DNA from: Stenotrophomonas sp.
Lineage (GTDB): Bacteria > Pseudomonadota > Gammaproteobacteria > Xanthomonadales > Xanthomonadaceae
Direction: 5' to 3'
DNA: 11,559 bases
Assembly: GCA_003484865.1 (NCBI GenBank)
Contig: DMZT01000116.1
Coordinates: 1-11,559 of the forward strand
Part shown: one piece after another, positions 5,341-11,534 of the stretch
Layout: each line of letters begins with the position of its first letter
Position numbering within the stretch: position 1 is the stretch's first letter
Made by a program: the position numbers and the translations under genes
Notes under the pieces: generated by a model
Seen by the model: the letters and a program-made list of their open reading frames with translations, nothing else
Told to the model about the DNA's origin: nothing
Database searches by the model: none

Positions 5341-6846
5341 ATGACCCCGACCAAGACCCAGCGCTGGAGCCTGCTGCTCACCGTTGCCGCCGGCCTGTTG
5401 CTGATCACCCTCGACAACTCGGTGCTCTACACCGCCTTGCCCACGCTGACCAAGGAACTGGGCGCGACCCCGCTGCAGGGCCTGTGGATCATCAACGCCT
5501 ATCCCCTGGTGATGGCTGGCCTGCTGCTGGGTGCCGGTACCCTCGGCGACCGGCTGGGGCACCGGCGCATGTTCCTGATCGGCTTGGTGATTTTTGGGAT
5601 CGCCTCGCTGCTGGCCGCGTTCGCGCCGGACGCCAATCTGCTGATCGCCGCCCGCGCGCTGTTGGCCGTGGGCGCGGCGGCGATGATGCCGGCCACGCTG
5701 GCGCTGATCAGCCTGACCTTCGAGGACGAACGCGAGCGCAATCTGGCCATCGCCGTATGGGGCTGCATTTCCATCGTCGGCGCGGCCCTCGGCCCGATCG
5801 TCGGTGGCGTGCTGCTGGCGCACTTCTGGTGGGGCGCGGTGTTCCTCATCAATGTGCCGATCGTGCTGCTGGCCATGGTCGGGGCGGTGCTGTTCGCGCC
5901 CCATGGCACGCCCGATGCAAGCAAGCCGTGGGACCTGATCTCCTCGTTGCTCAGCCTGGTCGCCTTGTCCGGGCTGGTGGTGGCGATCAAGGAGGTTGCG
6001 CATGCGCCGCCGAACTGGGGGCTGGCAGCCGGTGCGGCGCTGGTCTTCGTGGTGGGGCTGGTGCTGTTCCTGCGCCGCCAGCGCCGGCTGCCGTACCCGA
6101 TGCTCGACGTGGCCATCTTCCGTAACGCTCCGTTTTTGGCCGGCGTCCTGTCTGCGGCGTTCGCGATGTTCGCCATCGCCGGCCTGCAGCTGCTGACCAC
6201 CCAGCGTTTCCAGTTGGTGGCCGACTACACCCCGTTGCAGGCGGGCCTGCTGGTGTCTATCGTGGCGATCGGGTGCCTGCCCAGCGCCATTTTCGGCGGC
6301 ATGTTCCTGCACCGCGTCGGGCTGTTGCCGCTGATCACCGGCGGGCTGGGCGTGGGCACCGCCGGTGTGGTGCTGGTCGCGGCCACCTTCGGCGGCCACC
6401 TCGGCTGGACCCTCGCCGGATTGCTGCTGACCGGGCTGGGCATGGGCGCCACCATCTCCGTCGCCTCCACCGCGATCATCGGCAACGTGCCCCCGCATCG
6501 CGCTGGCATGGCCTCCTCGGTGGAGGAAGTGTCCTATGAGTTCGGCAGCCTGTTCGCGGTCTCCCTGCTGGGCAGCCTGATCGCCGCGCTGTACTCGGCC
6601 ACCGTGACGCTGCCGGACGGCGTGGACGCCGGTGCGGGCCAGAGCATCCAGCAGGCGCTTGCACTGGCCGCACAACCGGGCGGCGACGCCGGGTGGCTGG
6701 CAGCGGCCAGCACCGCCTACGACGCCAGCTACGTTTGGGTACTGTATGTGATTGCCGGGGTGCTGCTGGTCGGCACCGTCACCACCGGCGTGCTGCTGCG
6801 CCGCCATGGCCCCGGCACGGCCACCACCGTCTCCCACGCCCACTGA
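5341..6846 (+). CDS. MFS drug exporter, DHA2 family (14 helices), SmvA/QacA-like
   Basis: This 501-residue inner membrane protein should export cationic or amphipathic compounds using the proton gradient. Length and hydrophobicity fit the 14-helix DHA2 family. Motif D1 is LDNSVLYTALP (24-34). Motif A is GTLGDRLGHRRMF (66-78). Motif C is GAALGPIVGG (147-156), which marks drug antiporters. From memory it is closest to SmvA-type pumps (methyl viologen, biguanide and quaternary ammonium efflux): compare NAYPLVMAGLLL, FWWGAVFLINVPIVLL and the late VEEVSYEFGSLF. The start at 5341 gives a correct N-terminus but has no Shine-Dalgarno sequence; a run of seven C (5324-5330) lies in the leader. The TetR gene follows 3 bp later. 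The substrate is an inference. Confidence 0.93.
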   Translation: MTPTKTQRWSLLLTVAAGLLLITLDNSVLYTALPTLTKELGATPLQGLWIINAYPLVMAGLLLGAGTLGDRLGHRRMFLIGLVIFGIASLLAAFAPDANLLIAARALLAVGAAAMMPATLALISLTFEDERERNLAIAVWGCISIVGAALGPIVGGVLLAHFWWGAVFLINVPIVLLAMVGAVLFAPHGTPDASKPWDLISSLLSLVALSGLVVAIKEVAHAPPNWGLAAGAALVFVVGLVLFLRRQRRLPYPMLDVAIFRNAPFLAGVLSAAFAMFAIAGLQLLTTQRFQLVADYTPLQAGLLVSIVAIGCLPSAIFGGMFLHRVGLLPLITGGLGVGTAGVVLVAATFGGHLGWTLAGLLLTGLGMGATISVASTAIIGNVPPHRAGMASSVEEVSYEFGSLFAVSLLGSLIAALYSATVTLPDGVDAGAGQSIQQALALAAQPGGDAGWLAAASTAYDASYVWVLYVIAGVLLVGTVTTGVLLRRHGPGTATTVSHAH

Positions 6847-6849
6847 CCC

Positions 6850-7401
6850 ATGCGCCCGAGCAACCGAACCAACATCCTGGATGCCGCCGTCCGTGTGATC
6901 GAACGCGACGGCATCACCGCACTGACCTTTGAAGCGGTCGCCAGCGAATCCGGCATCGCCCGGGGCGGGCTGCTGTATCACTTCCCCTCGCGCGATGCGC
7001 TGCTGCAGGGCATCCACCAGCACCTGGCCGGCGTGTGGGAGGCGAGCATGATCGAGGCCGCGGGCAAACCTGCCGACGCGGCAGGGCCCCCCGAGCGCTA
7101 CCAGTCCTACGCGCTCACCTGCGCACAGACGGCCACCCGGGCCGAACTGCAGCTGATGTTCGATGCAGCCGCCACCGACGAGAACATGCAGCCGTGGACC
7201 GCAGTGGTCGAGCGCTGGTCGCCGCCCACGCCGCAGGACCTGAGCGATCCGGCTGCGCTGGACCTGTTCATCGCCAAGCTCGCCGCCGACGGCATGTGGG
7301 TGTTCGAAGCGCTGTCGCGCTCGCGGCTGGCGCCGGAGGTGCGGCAGGCCATCGCCGACCGGCTGGCACAGACGATTGCCGCCGCTTCAAAGACAGCGTG
7401 A
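6850..7401 (+). CDS. TetR/AcrR-family transcriptional regulator
   Basis: This 183-residue regulator very probably represses the exporter gene just upstream and itself, releasing DNA when it binds an exported compound. The N-terminal 50 residues are a standard TetR DNA-binding domain: ILDAAVRVIERDGITALTFEAVASESGIARGGLLYHFPSRDALL. The helix-turn-helix lies at about 26-45, with the family hallmark LYHFPSRD. The remainder is the variable helical ligand-binding and dimerisation domain. It starts 3 bp after the exporter stop codon without its own ribosome binding site, so translation is probably coupled. The shared transcript and the palindrome at 5292-5305 suggest autoregulation. The ligand is unknown. 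Confidence 0.92.
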   Translation: MRPSNRTNILDAAVRVIERDGITALTFEAVASESGIARGGLLYHFPSRDALLQGIHQHLAGVWEASMIEAAGKPADAAGPPERYQSYALTCAQTATRAELQLMFDAAATDENMQPWTAVVERWSPPTPQDLSDPAALDLFIAKLAADGMWVFEALSRSRLAPEVRQAIADRLAQTIAAASKTA

Positions 7402-7456
7402 TGCCTGCCATGCGGGTACCCTTGGCGGTTCACTTCTTGAACGACGGGAACGCCTG

Positions 7457-7768
7457 ATGGATTACCAGCTTGTGATCAAGTTCTGGCGAAAGTCGCTGGA
7501 TGATGAGGCCTTTCTGGCCACGCTGGAGGCCGAACTGACCACCGCGCTCGGCAAGGCCGCGACGCTGGACGGTTACGACGTCAGCGCGAAAGAAATCAAC
7601 CTTTTCATGTTCACTGCGGATCCGCGCCCGACCTTCCGGAAGACCAAGGATGTGCTGGAGGCGATGGGCGTGCTGCACAGCGTGTCCGCGGCATACCGGC
7701 TGGTGGGCGGTGCGCAGTTCACCTCGGTGTGGCCGCTGCGGATGGCGCGGAAGTTCACGTTGCCGTGA
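7457..7768 (+). CDS. Small conserved-looking protein of unknown function
   Basis: This 103-residue cytoplasmic protein starts MDYQLVIKFWRKSLDDEAFLATLEAELTTALG. The order is strand, helix, then strand (EINLFMFTADP), helix (PTFRKTKDVLEAMG) and strands (SAAYRL, TSVWPL), which suggests a ferredoxin-like alpha/beta sandwich. I recall similar uncharacterised proteins of about 100 residues in many proteobacteria, sharing the INIFIFTDDP-type strand and a C-terminal VWP, but no function. The ATG at 7457 follows GGGAA with 8-base spacing. The gene lies 55 bp after the TetR gene, so read-through from the efflux operon is possible. It converges with ssrA, whose terminator lies between them. Confidence 0.75.
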   Translation: MDYQLVIKFWRKSLDDEAFLATLEAELTTALGKAATLDGYDVSAKEINLFMFTADPRPTFRKTKDVLEAMGVLHSVSAAYRLVGGAQFTSVWPLRMARKFTLP

Positions 7769-7806
7769 GGGGCTGAGCGGCTGTCTTGCTGGCGGAAGAC
7801 GGGCAC

Positions 7807-7849
7807 AAAAAAGGCCGGGACCTTCGATTTCTCTAGGGTTCCAGCCTTT
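7807..7849 (-). terminator. Intrinsic terminator of ssrA
   Basis: On the minus strand, AAAGGCTGGAACC pairs with GGTCCCGGCCTTT (13 positions, one G-U pair and one A-C mismatch) and is followed by a run of six T. It begins 23 bases after the mature tmRNA end. This is the strongest terminator in the window. Confidence 0.85.
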
Positions 7850-7872
7850 GATGCACCGTCGAAACGGCTAAT

Positions 7873-8275
7873 TGGTGGAGGTGGGCGGAATTGAACCGCC
7901 GTCCGAAGGCACTCCATCCCCGGTACTACATGCTTAGCTCACCGTTGAATCTCATCCTGTGGCAGCACGGTGTGCAAAGCGCACCCCAGGACCAGCCTGC
8001 TTTAGTTAAGTCGTGACTGACAGGCAGCCATCACAACCGGTTCCGTGATAATGACCCTACATCTACGAGCACGGGCACAAGTAGGTTCGGGGGTTCGCCT
8101 AAGGCGGCTGTAGAACTAAACGCTAAAGCTGTTTTTAGGCAGCGATTGCGAAGTCGTTCGAACCGTAGTTGTCGTCGTTGGCAACTAAAAGTTTGCTGCT
8201 GGATTAACGAGGAAAGCTGCCCCCTCGGCATGCACCAAGTAACTTCACAACCCCCGTCGAAACCAATGCACCCCC
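7873..8275 (-). ncRNA. ssrA: Transfer-messenger RNA (tmRNA)
   Basis: tmRNA enters stalled ribosomes with SmpB and EF-Tu, then acts as a message that adds a degradation tag. The 5' GGGGGTG (8275-8269) pairs with CACCTCC (7883-7877) as a 7-bp acceptor stem, with G-U at the third pair, the identity signal for alanyl-tRNA synthetase. ACCA follows, with CCA encoded at 7875-7873. The T arm is GGCGG-TTCAATT-CCGCC (7900-7884). The 5' part shows the hallmarks GGTTTCGACGGGGG and GGTGCATGCCGAGGGGG. The tag frame starts with GCC at 8182 and ends with TAA at 8137-8135, encoding ANDDNYGSNDFAIAA (15 residues). The intervening A-rich and GC-rich stretches fit pseudoknots. The total is 403 nt with CCA. Confidence 0.96.
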
Positions 8276-8381
8276 GGTTTCTTCAAGAACCGCACTTCAT
8301 CCGGAAAACAGCACCGGACTCCTACTTGACGGGTTGGATGCTACTCCAATCCAGCTGAACAGTCACCTTGCCCGTCCGCGC

Positions 8382-8735
8382 TTACTTCTGCAGCTGGCGG
8401 CGGCTGTCAGCCTTGTGGCGGGCCTTTTCCTTCTTCAGGCGATTGTGCTCGTTGCGCACGGTCATCGCCTGCTTCTTGGCCTGCGGCTCAACCCGGGCCA
8501 TCAGCGATTCCACCTGGGCCACCAAGCGGCGATGTTCCAGGGTGTCGTAGCTCTGGGTCTCCGAGGCCGCGCGCTTGGCGTTGCGGATCAGGTAGGTCAG
8601 CACCTTGAGCAGCGCGGCCGGGTCCATGGCGCGGGCGAGTTCGTCAAAGATGAACTCCAGCGCCGCCACGTCGGCGCGCAGGGTGGTCAGTTCGTCCGCC
8701 GCCTGTGCGGGTGCCGGGGTAGTTTCAAGAGTCAC
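8382..8735 (-). CDS. Basic, helical protein of unknown function
   Basis: This 117-residue protein is not one I recognise. It is almost entirely helical: after a short Thr/Pro/Ala-rich head come amphipathic helices (DELTTLRADVAALEFIFDELARAMDPAALLKVLTYLIRNA). The C-terminal third is strongly basic and coiled-coil-like (about 70-117, ending HNRLKKEKARHKADSRRQLQK). Such a tail could bind nucleic acid, but that is only a compositional guess. Translation starts at a GTG (8735), supported by AAGGA 7 bases upstream. It lies between smpB/acetyltransferase and ssrA on the same strand. Repeats of GCGGGG lie in its upstream region. Confidence 0.75.
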   Translation of the reverse strand: MTLETTPAPAQAADELTTLRADVAALEFIFDELARAMDPAALLKVLTYLIRNAKRAASETQSYDTLEHRRLVAQVESLMARVEPQAKKQAMTVRNEHNRLKKEKARHKADSRRQLQK

Positions 8736-8757
8736 GCGCGGATCCTTTCCGTATCAA

Positions 8758-8814
8758 TGCGGGGATTCTGACAGCTGTGCGGGGTTGGCGGGGAAAGATC
8801 GTTTCCGTGCGGGG
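8758..8814. repeat. GCGGGG repeats upstream of the basic helical protein
   Basis: TGCGGGG occurs at 8758-8764, 8778-8784 and 8808-8814, with a partial copy (GCGGGG) at 8788-8793. The hexamer starts are spaced 20, 9 and 21 bp, close to multiples of one helical turn. They could be binding sites for a regulator of the gene starting at 8735, though GC-rich DNA makes chance copies likely. Confidence 0.3.
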
Positions 8815-8823
8815 GCCGCGGGG

Positions 8824-8863
8824 GGCAGGCGAGGCGGACGTCGCGCCACTAAGGCCGCCTGCC
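8824..8863. repeat. Intergenic inverted repeat
   Basis: GGCAGGCG (8824-8831) is matched by CGCCTGCC (8856-8863), and a smaller GGCG/CGCC pair lies inside. The structure sits between the acetyltransferase stop (8905) and the upstream region of the next minus-strand gene. It could help terminate the smpB transcript, but it lacks a T-run. Confidence 0.35.
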
Positions 8864-8886
8864 GATGGTGCCGGGGCGCAGCACTG

Positions 8887-8914
8887 GCGGCTGTCAGGCA
8901 GGGGCTACAGCCGC
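8887..8914 (-). terminator. Hairpin at the end of the acetyltransferase gene
   Basis: A perfect 8-bp stem, GCGGCTGT (8887-8894) and ACAGCCGC (8907-8914), with a 12-base loop surrounds the stop codon of the acetyltransferase gene. There is no T-run, so it may protect the mRNA 3' end or act with the second hairpin at 8824-8863. Confidence 0.35.
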
Positions 8915-9333
8915 TTGCGCAGATACAGCCGCTGATGCCCAGGCGGAAAATCCTGCAGCCGGCCGAACACTTCATAGCCCTGCTTGAGGTAGAAGCCCTC
9001 CGCCTGCCAGGAGAAGGTATCCAGCGTCACGGCGTGCGCGCCGAGCGCGCGGGCCTGCTGCTCGGCATCGGCCAGCAGGGCCTGGCCTAATCCTTCGCCG
9101 CGGCGGGTGTCATCCACCCAGAGCGCATGCACCATCAGCCAGCCGCCACAGACATCAGCGGCGATCCCGGCCACAACGCGGCCGGCAGCATCACGTATGA
9201 CCCGGTTGACCGGCTGGTCGTCCAGGGCGTCGCCACTGGCGGCCTGGTTGAAGGCCAGCAGACCAGCGAACACCGCGCGGGTGTCCTCGGCGCTGGCCGG
9301 CTGGATGCCCGCTGCGGGCACCGTGCGCGTCAT
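8905..9333 (-). CDS. GNAT-family N-acetyltransferase
   Basis: This 142-residue single-domain enzyme transfers acetyl from acetyl-CoA to an amine on an unknown substrate. The N-terminal half carries strand and helix 1-3 features (GDALDDQPVNRVIRDAAGRVVAGIAAD). Motif A, which binds the acetyl-CoA pyrophosphate, is seen at LWVDDTRRGEGLGQALL with RRGEGLG at about 77-83. Motif B follows (AVTLDTFSWQAEGFYLKQGYEVFG, about 103-125), including the usual tyrosine of FY-KQGY. Its ATG (9333-9331) shares one base with the smpB TGA (9335-9333), so translation is probably coupled to SmpB. Similar GNATs act on small amines, antibiotics or ribosomal proteins; nothing here distinguishes these. The family call is firm and the role is unknown. 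Confidence 0.92.
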   Translation of the reverse strand: MTRTVPAAGIQPASAEDTRAVFAGLLAFNQAASGDALDDQPVNRVIRDAAGRVVAGIAADVCGGWLMVHALWVDDTRRGEGLGQALLADAEQQARALGAHAVTLDTFSWQAEGFYLKQGYEVFGRLQDFPPGHQRLYLRKRL

Positions 9334-9836
9334 CAGGCGTCGCGGTTGTGCCGGCGCATCGTGCGCGACTTCTCCCGCGCCCAGTCCCGGTCCTTCTCGG
9401 CATCGCGCTTGTCGTGGGTCTGCTTGCCCTTGGCCAGCGCGATCTCGAGCTTGATCTTGTTCTTGCTCCAGTACATCGCGGTGGGCACGATCGTGTAGCC
9501 ATCGCGCTGCACCTTGCCGATCAGCTTGTCGATCTCACTGCGATGCAGAAGCAGCTTCCGCTCGCGACGGTCGTTGGCCACCATGTGGGAGGAGGCCTGG
9601 ATCAACGGGGTGATCTGCGCGCCGATCAGGTAGATCTCGCCATCACGCACGTAGGCGTAGGCATCGATGATGTTGCCGCGCCCGGCGCGGATCGACTTGA
9701 CCTCCCAGCCCTGCAGGGCCAGGCCGGCTTCGAAGCGATCTTCGATGTGGTACTCGTGACGGGCACGCTTGTTGAGCGCGATGGTTTTGTTGGCCGTCGC
9801 GTCCTTTGCTTTATCCTTGCCGCTGTTCTTGCTCAT
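9333..9836 (-). CDS. smpB: SsrA-binding protein SmpB
   Basis: SmpB binds the tRNA-like end of tmRNA and carries it into the A site of ribosomes stalled on truncated mRNA. The product has 167 residues, close to the usual 150-160; the excess is a Lys-rich N-terminal extension of about 15 residues. The conserved oligonucleotide-binding barrel is intact: [46 protein letters not shown] and [15 protein letters not shown]. So is the C-terminal tail [23 protein letters not shown], which enters the mRNA channel. The ATG at 9836 has AGGGG very close and GGAG at 15 bases upstream. ssrA lies about 1 kb downstream on the same strand. The gene is divergent from ratA and overlaps the acetyltransferase gene by one base. 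Confidence 0.97.
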   Translation of the reverse strand: MSKNSGKDKAKDATANKTIALNKRARHEYHIEDRFEAGLALQGWEVKSIRAGRGNIIDAYAYVRDGEIYLIGAQITPLIQASSHMVANDRRERKLLLHRSEIDKLIGKVQRDGYTIVPTAMYWSKNKIKLEIALAKGKQTHDKRDAEKDRDWAREKSRTMRRHNRDA

Positions 9837-9893
9837 TCCCCTATTGTCTCCGATTCGGGCACGCCCGGTCGATTCATCAGACATCTGTATCGC

Positions 9894-10322
9894 ATGCCAA
9901 CTATCCGACGTAGTGCCCTGGTCGAACATTCGGCTGCCCGCATGTTCGACCTGGTCAATGATATTGACGCCTATCCGCGCCGCTTCCGCTGGTGTTCGGC
10001 CTCGCAGATCCTGGAGTCTGGCCCGGACCGCCTGGTCGCGCGCCTGGATCTGGGCTTTGGGTCGTTCTCGACCTGGTTCATGACCGAGAACACGCTGCAG
10101 CGCCCGCACAGCATCGATATGCAGCTCAAGGACGGGCCGTTCAAGCGTCTGCACGGGCGCTGGGAGTTCCATGCGCTGGCCGAGGACGCCTGCAAGGTCA
10201 CGCTGACGCTGGAGTTCGAGCCGACCTCACGTCTGCTTGGTCCGGCCCTGGCGCTGGGCTTCCAGGGCCTGGCCGACCGCATGGTGAACGATTTCGTCCG
10301 CGTCGCCGACGCCCAGGACTGA
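9894..10322 (+). CDS. ratA: RatA / COQ10-like START-domain protein
   Basis: This 142-residue protein belongs to the polyketide cyclase/dehydrase (COQ10, START-like) family. In E. coli RatA was reported to bind the 50S subunit and block 70S formation; mitochondrial COQ10 binds ubiquinone, so the core role may be lipid-quinone binding. The hallmark opening is present ([36 protein letters not shown]), with YPRRFRWC replacing the more common [25 protein letters not shown] and the closing amphipathic helix [15 protein letters not shown] follow. Length is normal. It is divergent from smpB across 57 bp and 3 bp upstream of rnfH, the conserved smpB-ratA-rnfH order. No clear Shine-Dalgarno sequence precedes the ATG. 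Confidence 0.93.
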   Translation: MPTIRRSALVEHSAARMFDLVNDIDAYPRRFRWCSASQILESGPDRLVARLDLGFGSFSTWFMTENTLQRPHSIDMQLKDGPFKRLHGRWEFHALAEDACKVTLTLEFEPTSRLLGPALALGFQGLADRMVNDFVRVADAQD

Positions 10323-10325
10323 GCG

Positions 10326-10586
10326 GTGATCACCGTCGAGGTGGTGCTGGCCTGGCCCGATCGGGCCGCGTCGCGGGTGCTGTCGCTGCCCGAAGGCGCC
10401 ACGATCGCCGAGGCCATCGCGGTGGCCGCCATTGACGGCAGCGCGCAATGCCCGGCCGTAGCCGTGCACGGCCTGCTGGCCAAGCCGGATCAGGTGCTGC
10501 GCGAGGGCGACCGGGTCGAGCTGCTGCGTCCGCTGCTGGCCGACCCGAAAGACAACCGCCGCCGGCGCGCACGCGCCGGCAGCTGA
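10326..10586 (+). CDS. rnfH: RnfH-family ubiquitin-like protein (RatB)
   Basis: This 86-residue protein is predicted to adopt the small beta-grasp (ubiquitin-like/ThiS-like) fold of the RnfH family, whose biochemical role is unsettled. The family features are ITVEVVLAWPDRAASRVLSLPEGATIAEAIAVA at the N-terminus, VHGLLAKPDQVLREGDRVELLRPLLADPK in the middle (the GDRVELLRPL signature), and a basic tail of Arg and Ala. The start is a GTG at 10326, three bases after the ratA stop, so translation should be coupled. The basic tail is encoded by a strong inverted repeat. It converges with bamE, with 16 bp between the stop codons. The RatA/RatB pair is not regarded as a classical toxin-antitoxin pair. 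Confidence 0.92.
   Translation: MITVEVVLAWPDRAASRVLSLPEGATIAEAIAVAAIDGSAQCPAVAVHGLLAKPDQVLREGDRVELLRPLLADPKDNRRRRARAGS
10561..10580. terminator. Hairpin inside the 3' end of rnfH
   Basis: GCCGGCGCG and CGCGCCGGC form a perfect 9-bp inverted repeat with only two bases between (10561-10580), so the real stem would be about 8 bp. It ends 3 bases before the rnfH stop codon and 22 bases before the bamE stop. It has no T-run, but may insulate the convergent genes. Confidence 0.45.
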
Positions 10587-10602
10587 GTGAAGAAGGCAGG
10601 CC

Positions 10603-10995
10603 TCAGCGGCCGCGCTTCTTCTTGTCCTTGGGCAGGTTGCGGCCGAACTGGCGCAGCGTGCTGCGGGCCAGCTGGGCGTCGTCGCTGGCGAAGTACTCGC
10701 CGTCCCAGCGGGTGACCGCATCGTTCTCGAAGTAGACGGTGAAGTTCTTCACTTCCGTCTTGCCCACGCGGTTCACGCGCTGGCTGGCGGTGTAGTCCCA
10801 GCGCTGGGCGTGGAACGGGTCCGGGATGGAGGGCGTGCCAAGCAGGGCGTTGACCTGCTGCTTGCTCTGGCCCACCTGCAGCTGACCGACGGCCTGCTCC
10901 CGGATCAGGTTGCCCTGATAGATGGGTTGCTTGTAAATGATGCCGCAGCCCGTGGTGGACAGGGCAACGGCGGCGACCAGCAGGAGATTGCGCAT
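10603..10995 (-). CDS. bamE: Outer membrane assembly lipoprotein BamE (OmlA/SmpA)
   Basis: BamE is a small lipoprotein of the BAM complex that inserts beta-barrel proteins into the outer membrane. The product has 130 residues. The first 17 form a lipoprotein signal (MRNLLLVAAVALSTTGC) with a lipobox T-T-G-C and lipidated C17. The mature domain begins with the family hallmark YKQPIYQGNLI, followed by VGQSKQQVNALLGTPSIPDPFHAQRWDY, FTVYFENDAVTRWDG and a Lys-rich tail. I chose the ATG at 10995 because the signal peptide begins there, although the ribosome binding site is weak. In Xanthomonas the homologue is OmlA and is divergent from fur, as here. A -10-like TATCAT on the minus strand (11031-11026) is well placed. 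Confidence 0.95.
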   Translation of the reverse strand: MRNLLLVAAVALSTTGCGIIYKQPIYQGNLIREQAVGQLQVGQSKQQVNALLGTPSIPDPFHAQRWDYTASQRVNRVGKTEVKNFTVYFENDAVTRWDGEYFASDDAQLARSTLRQFGRNLPKDKKKRGR

Positions 10996-11004
10996 CGGGG
11001 AATG

Positions 11005-11085
11005 GCGTTTGGGGAAATCGAGTCGATGATACACTCCCGACGTGTCGCCGCGACCCAATCCGAGGCAGCTGGCGCTAAATCGCCA
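11005..11085. promoter_or_regulatory. Divergent bamE/fur promoter region
   Basis: Between bamE (start 10995) and fur (start 11100) there are 104 bp. On the minus strand TATCAT (11031-11026) is a plausible -10 for bamE. On the plus strand TACACT (11030-11035), with a TTTGGG-type -35 (11008-11013), is a plausible promoter for fur, so the two overlap. An inverted repeat, TGGCG/CGCCA (11070-11074 and 11081-11085), lies just before the fur ribosome binding site. Overlap of these two promoters is known in Xanthomonas, to my recollection. Confidence 0.5.
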
Positions 11086-11099
11086 ATGAACGGAGAACT

Positions 11100-11507
11100 A
11101 TGGAAACCCACGACCTGCGCAAAGTCGGCCTCAAGGTGACCCACCCGCGTATGCGGATCCTGGCGCTGCTCGAGCAGCGCAATGCCAGCCACCACATGAC
11201 CGCCGAAGACATCTACCGCCAGCTGCTGGAGCACGGTGATGAGATCGGCCTGGCCACGGTGTACCGGGTGCTGACCCAGTTCGAGGCCGCCGGCCTGGTG
11301 CTGAAGCACAATTTCGAAGGCGGCCAGGCCGTCTACGAGCTGGATCGCGGTGGCCACCACGACCACATGGTCGATGTGGACAGCGGCAAGATCATCGAAT
11401 TTGAAAGCCATGAGATCGAGGAGCTGCAGCGCAAGATCGCGGCCGACCATGGCTACGAGCTGGAAGAGCACTCGCTGGTGCTCTACGTGCGCAAGAAGCG
11501 CCGGTAA
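11100..11507 (+). CDS. fur: Ferric uptake regulator Fur
   Basis: Fur is the iron-sensing repressor of iron uptake genes. The product has 135 residues, the normal length. The N-terminal winged helix (about 1-82) contains GLKVTHPRMRILALLEQ and GLATVYRVLTQFEAAGLV. The metal ligands known from Pseudomonas Fur are all present: H32, E80, H86, D88, H89, E100, E107 and H124. The whole sequence contains no cysteine: the CxxC that binds structural zinc in E. coli Fur is replaced by DVDS after HHDHMV, as in Pseudomonas, so it is not a defect. GGAGA (11092-11096) lies 3 bases before the ATG. It is divergent from bamE. Downstream is a strong minus-strand terminator. Confidence 0.97.
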   Translation: METHDLRKVGLKVTHPRMRILALLEQRNASHHMTAEDIYRQLLEHGDEIGLATVYRVLTQFEAAGLVLKHNFEGGQAVYELDRGGHHDHMVDVDSGKIIEFESHEIEELQRKIAADHGYELEEHSLVLYVRKKRR

Positions 11508-11508
11508 C

Positions 11509-11524
11509 GGGCCGCTGGCGGCCC
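11509..11524 (+). terminator. Hairpin after fur
   Basis: GGGCCG (11509-11514) pairs with CGGCCC (11519-11524) around the loop CTGG, starting 2 bases after the fur stop. No T-run follows, so termination may be weak, or the hairpin may work with the larger palindrome beside it. Confidence 0.35.
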
Positions 11525-11534
11525 GGATGCGATC

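Noticed and set aside
4969..7023. A 684-codon open frame on the minus strand, opposite the MFS exporter.
   Set aside because: Its translation is Gln, His, Arg and Gly rich with no recognisable domain, as expected opposite a high-GC gene. The plus-strand exporter and TetR proteins are unmistakable.
7573..8231. Open frames on the minus strand over the tmRNA gene (7573-7917 and 8031-8231).
   Set aside because: They lie on or across ssrA, whose acceptor stem, T arm, tag frame and terminator explain this DNA.
9894..10586. RatA-RnfH as a toxin-antitoxin pair.
   Set aside because: The names suggest it, but the pair is a conserved housekeeping arrangement beside smpB, and RnfH is not established as an antitoxin.
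11340..11410. Loss of the zinc-binding cysteines in Fur as a damaged or diverged gene.
   Set aside because: Pseudomonas Fur proteins also lack this CxxC, and all other metal ligands are present, so it is a normal subtype.
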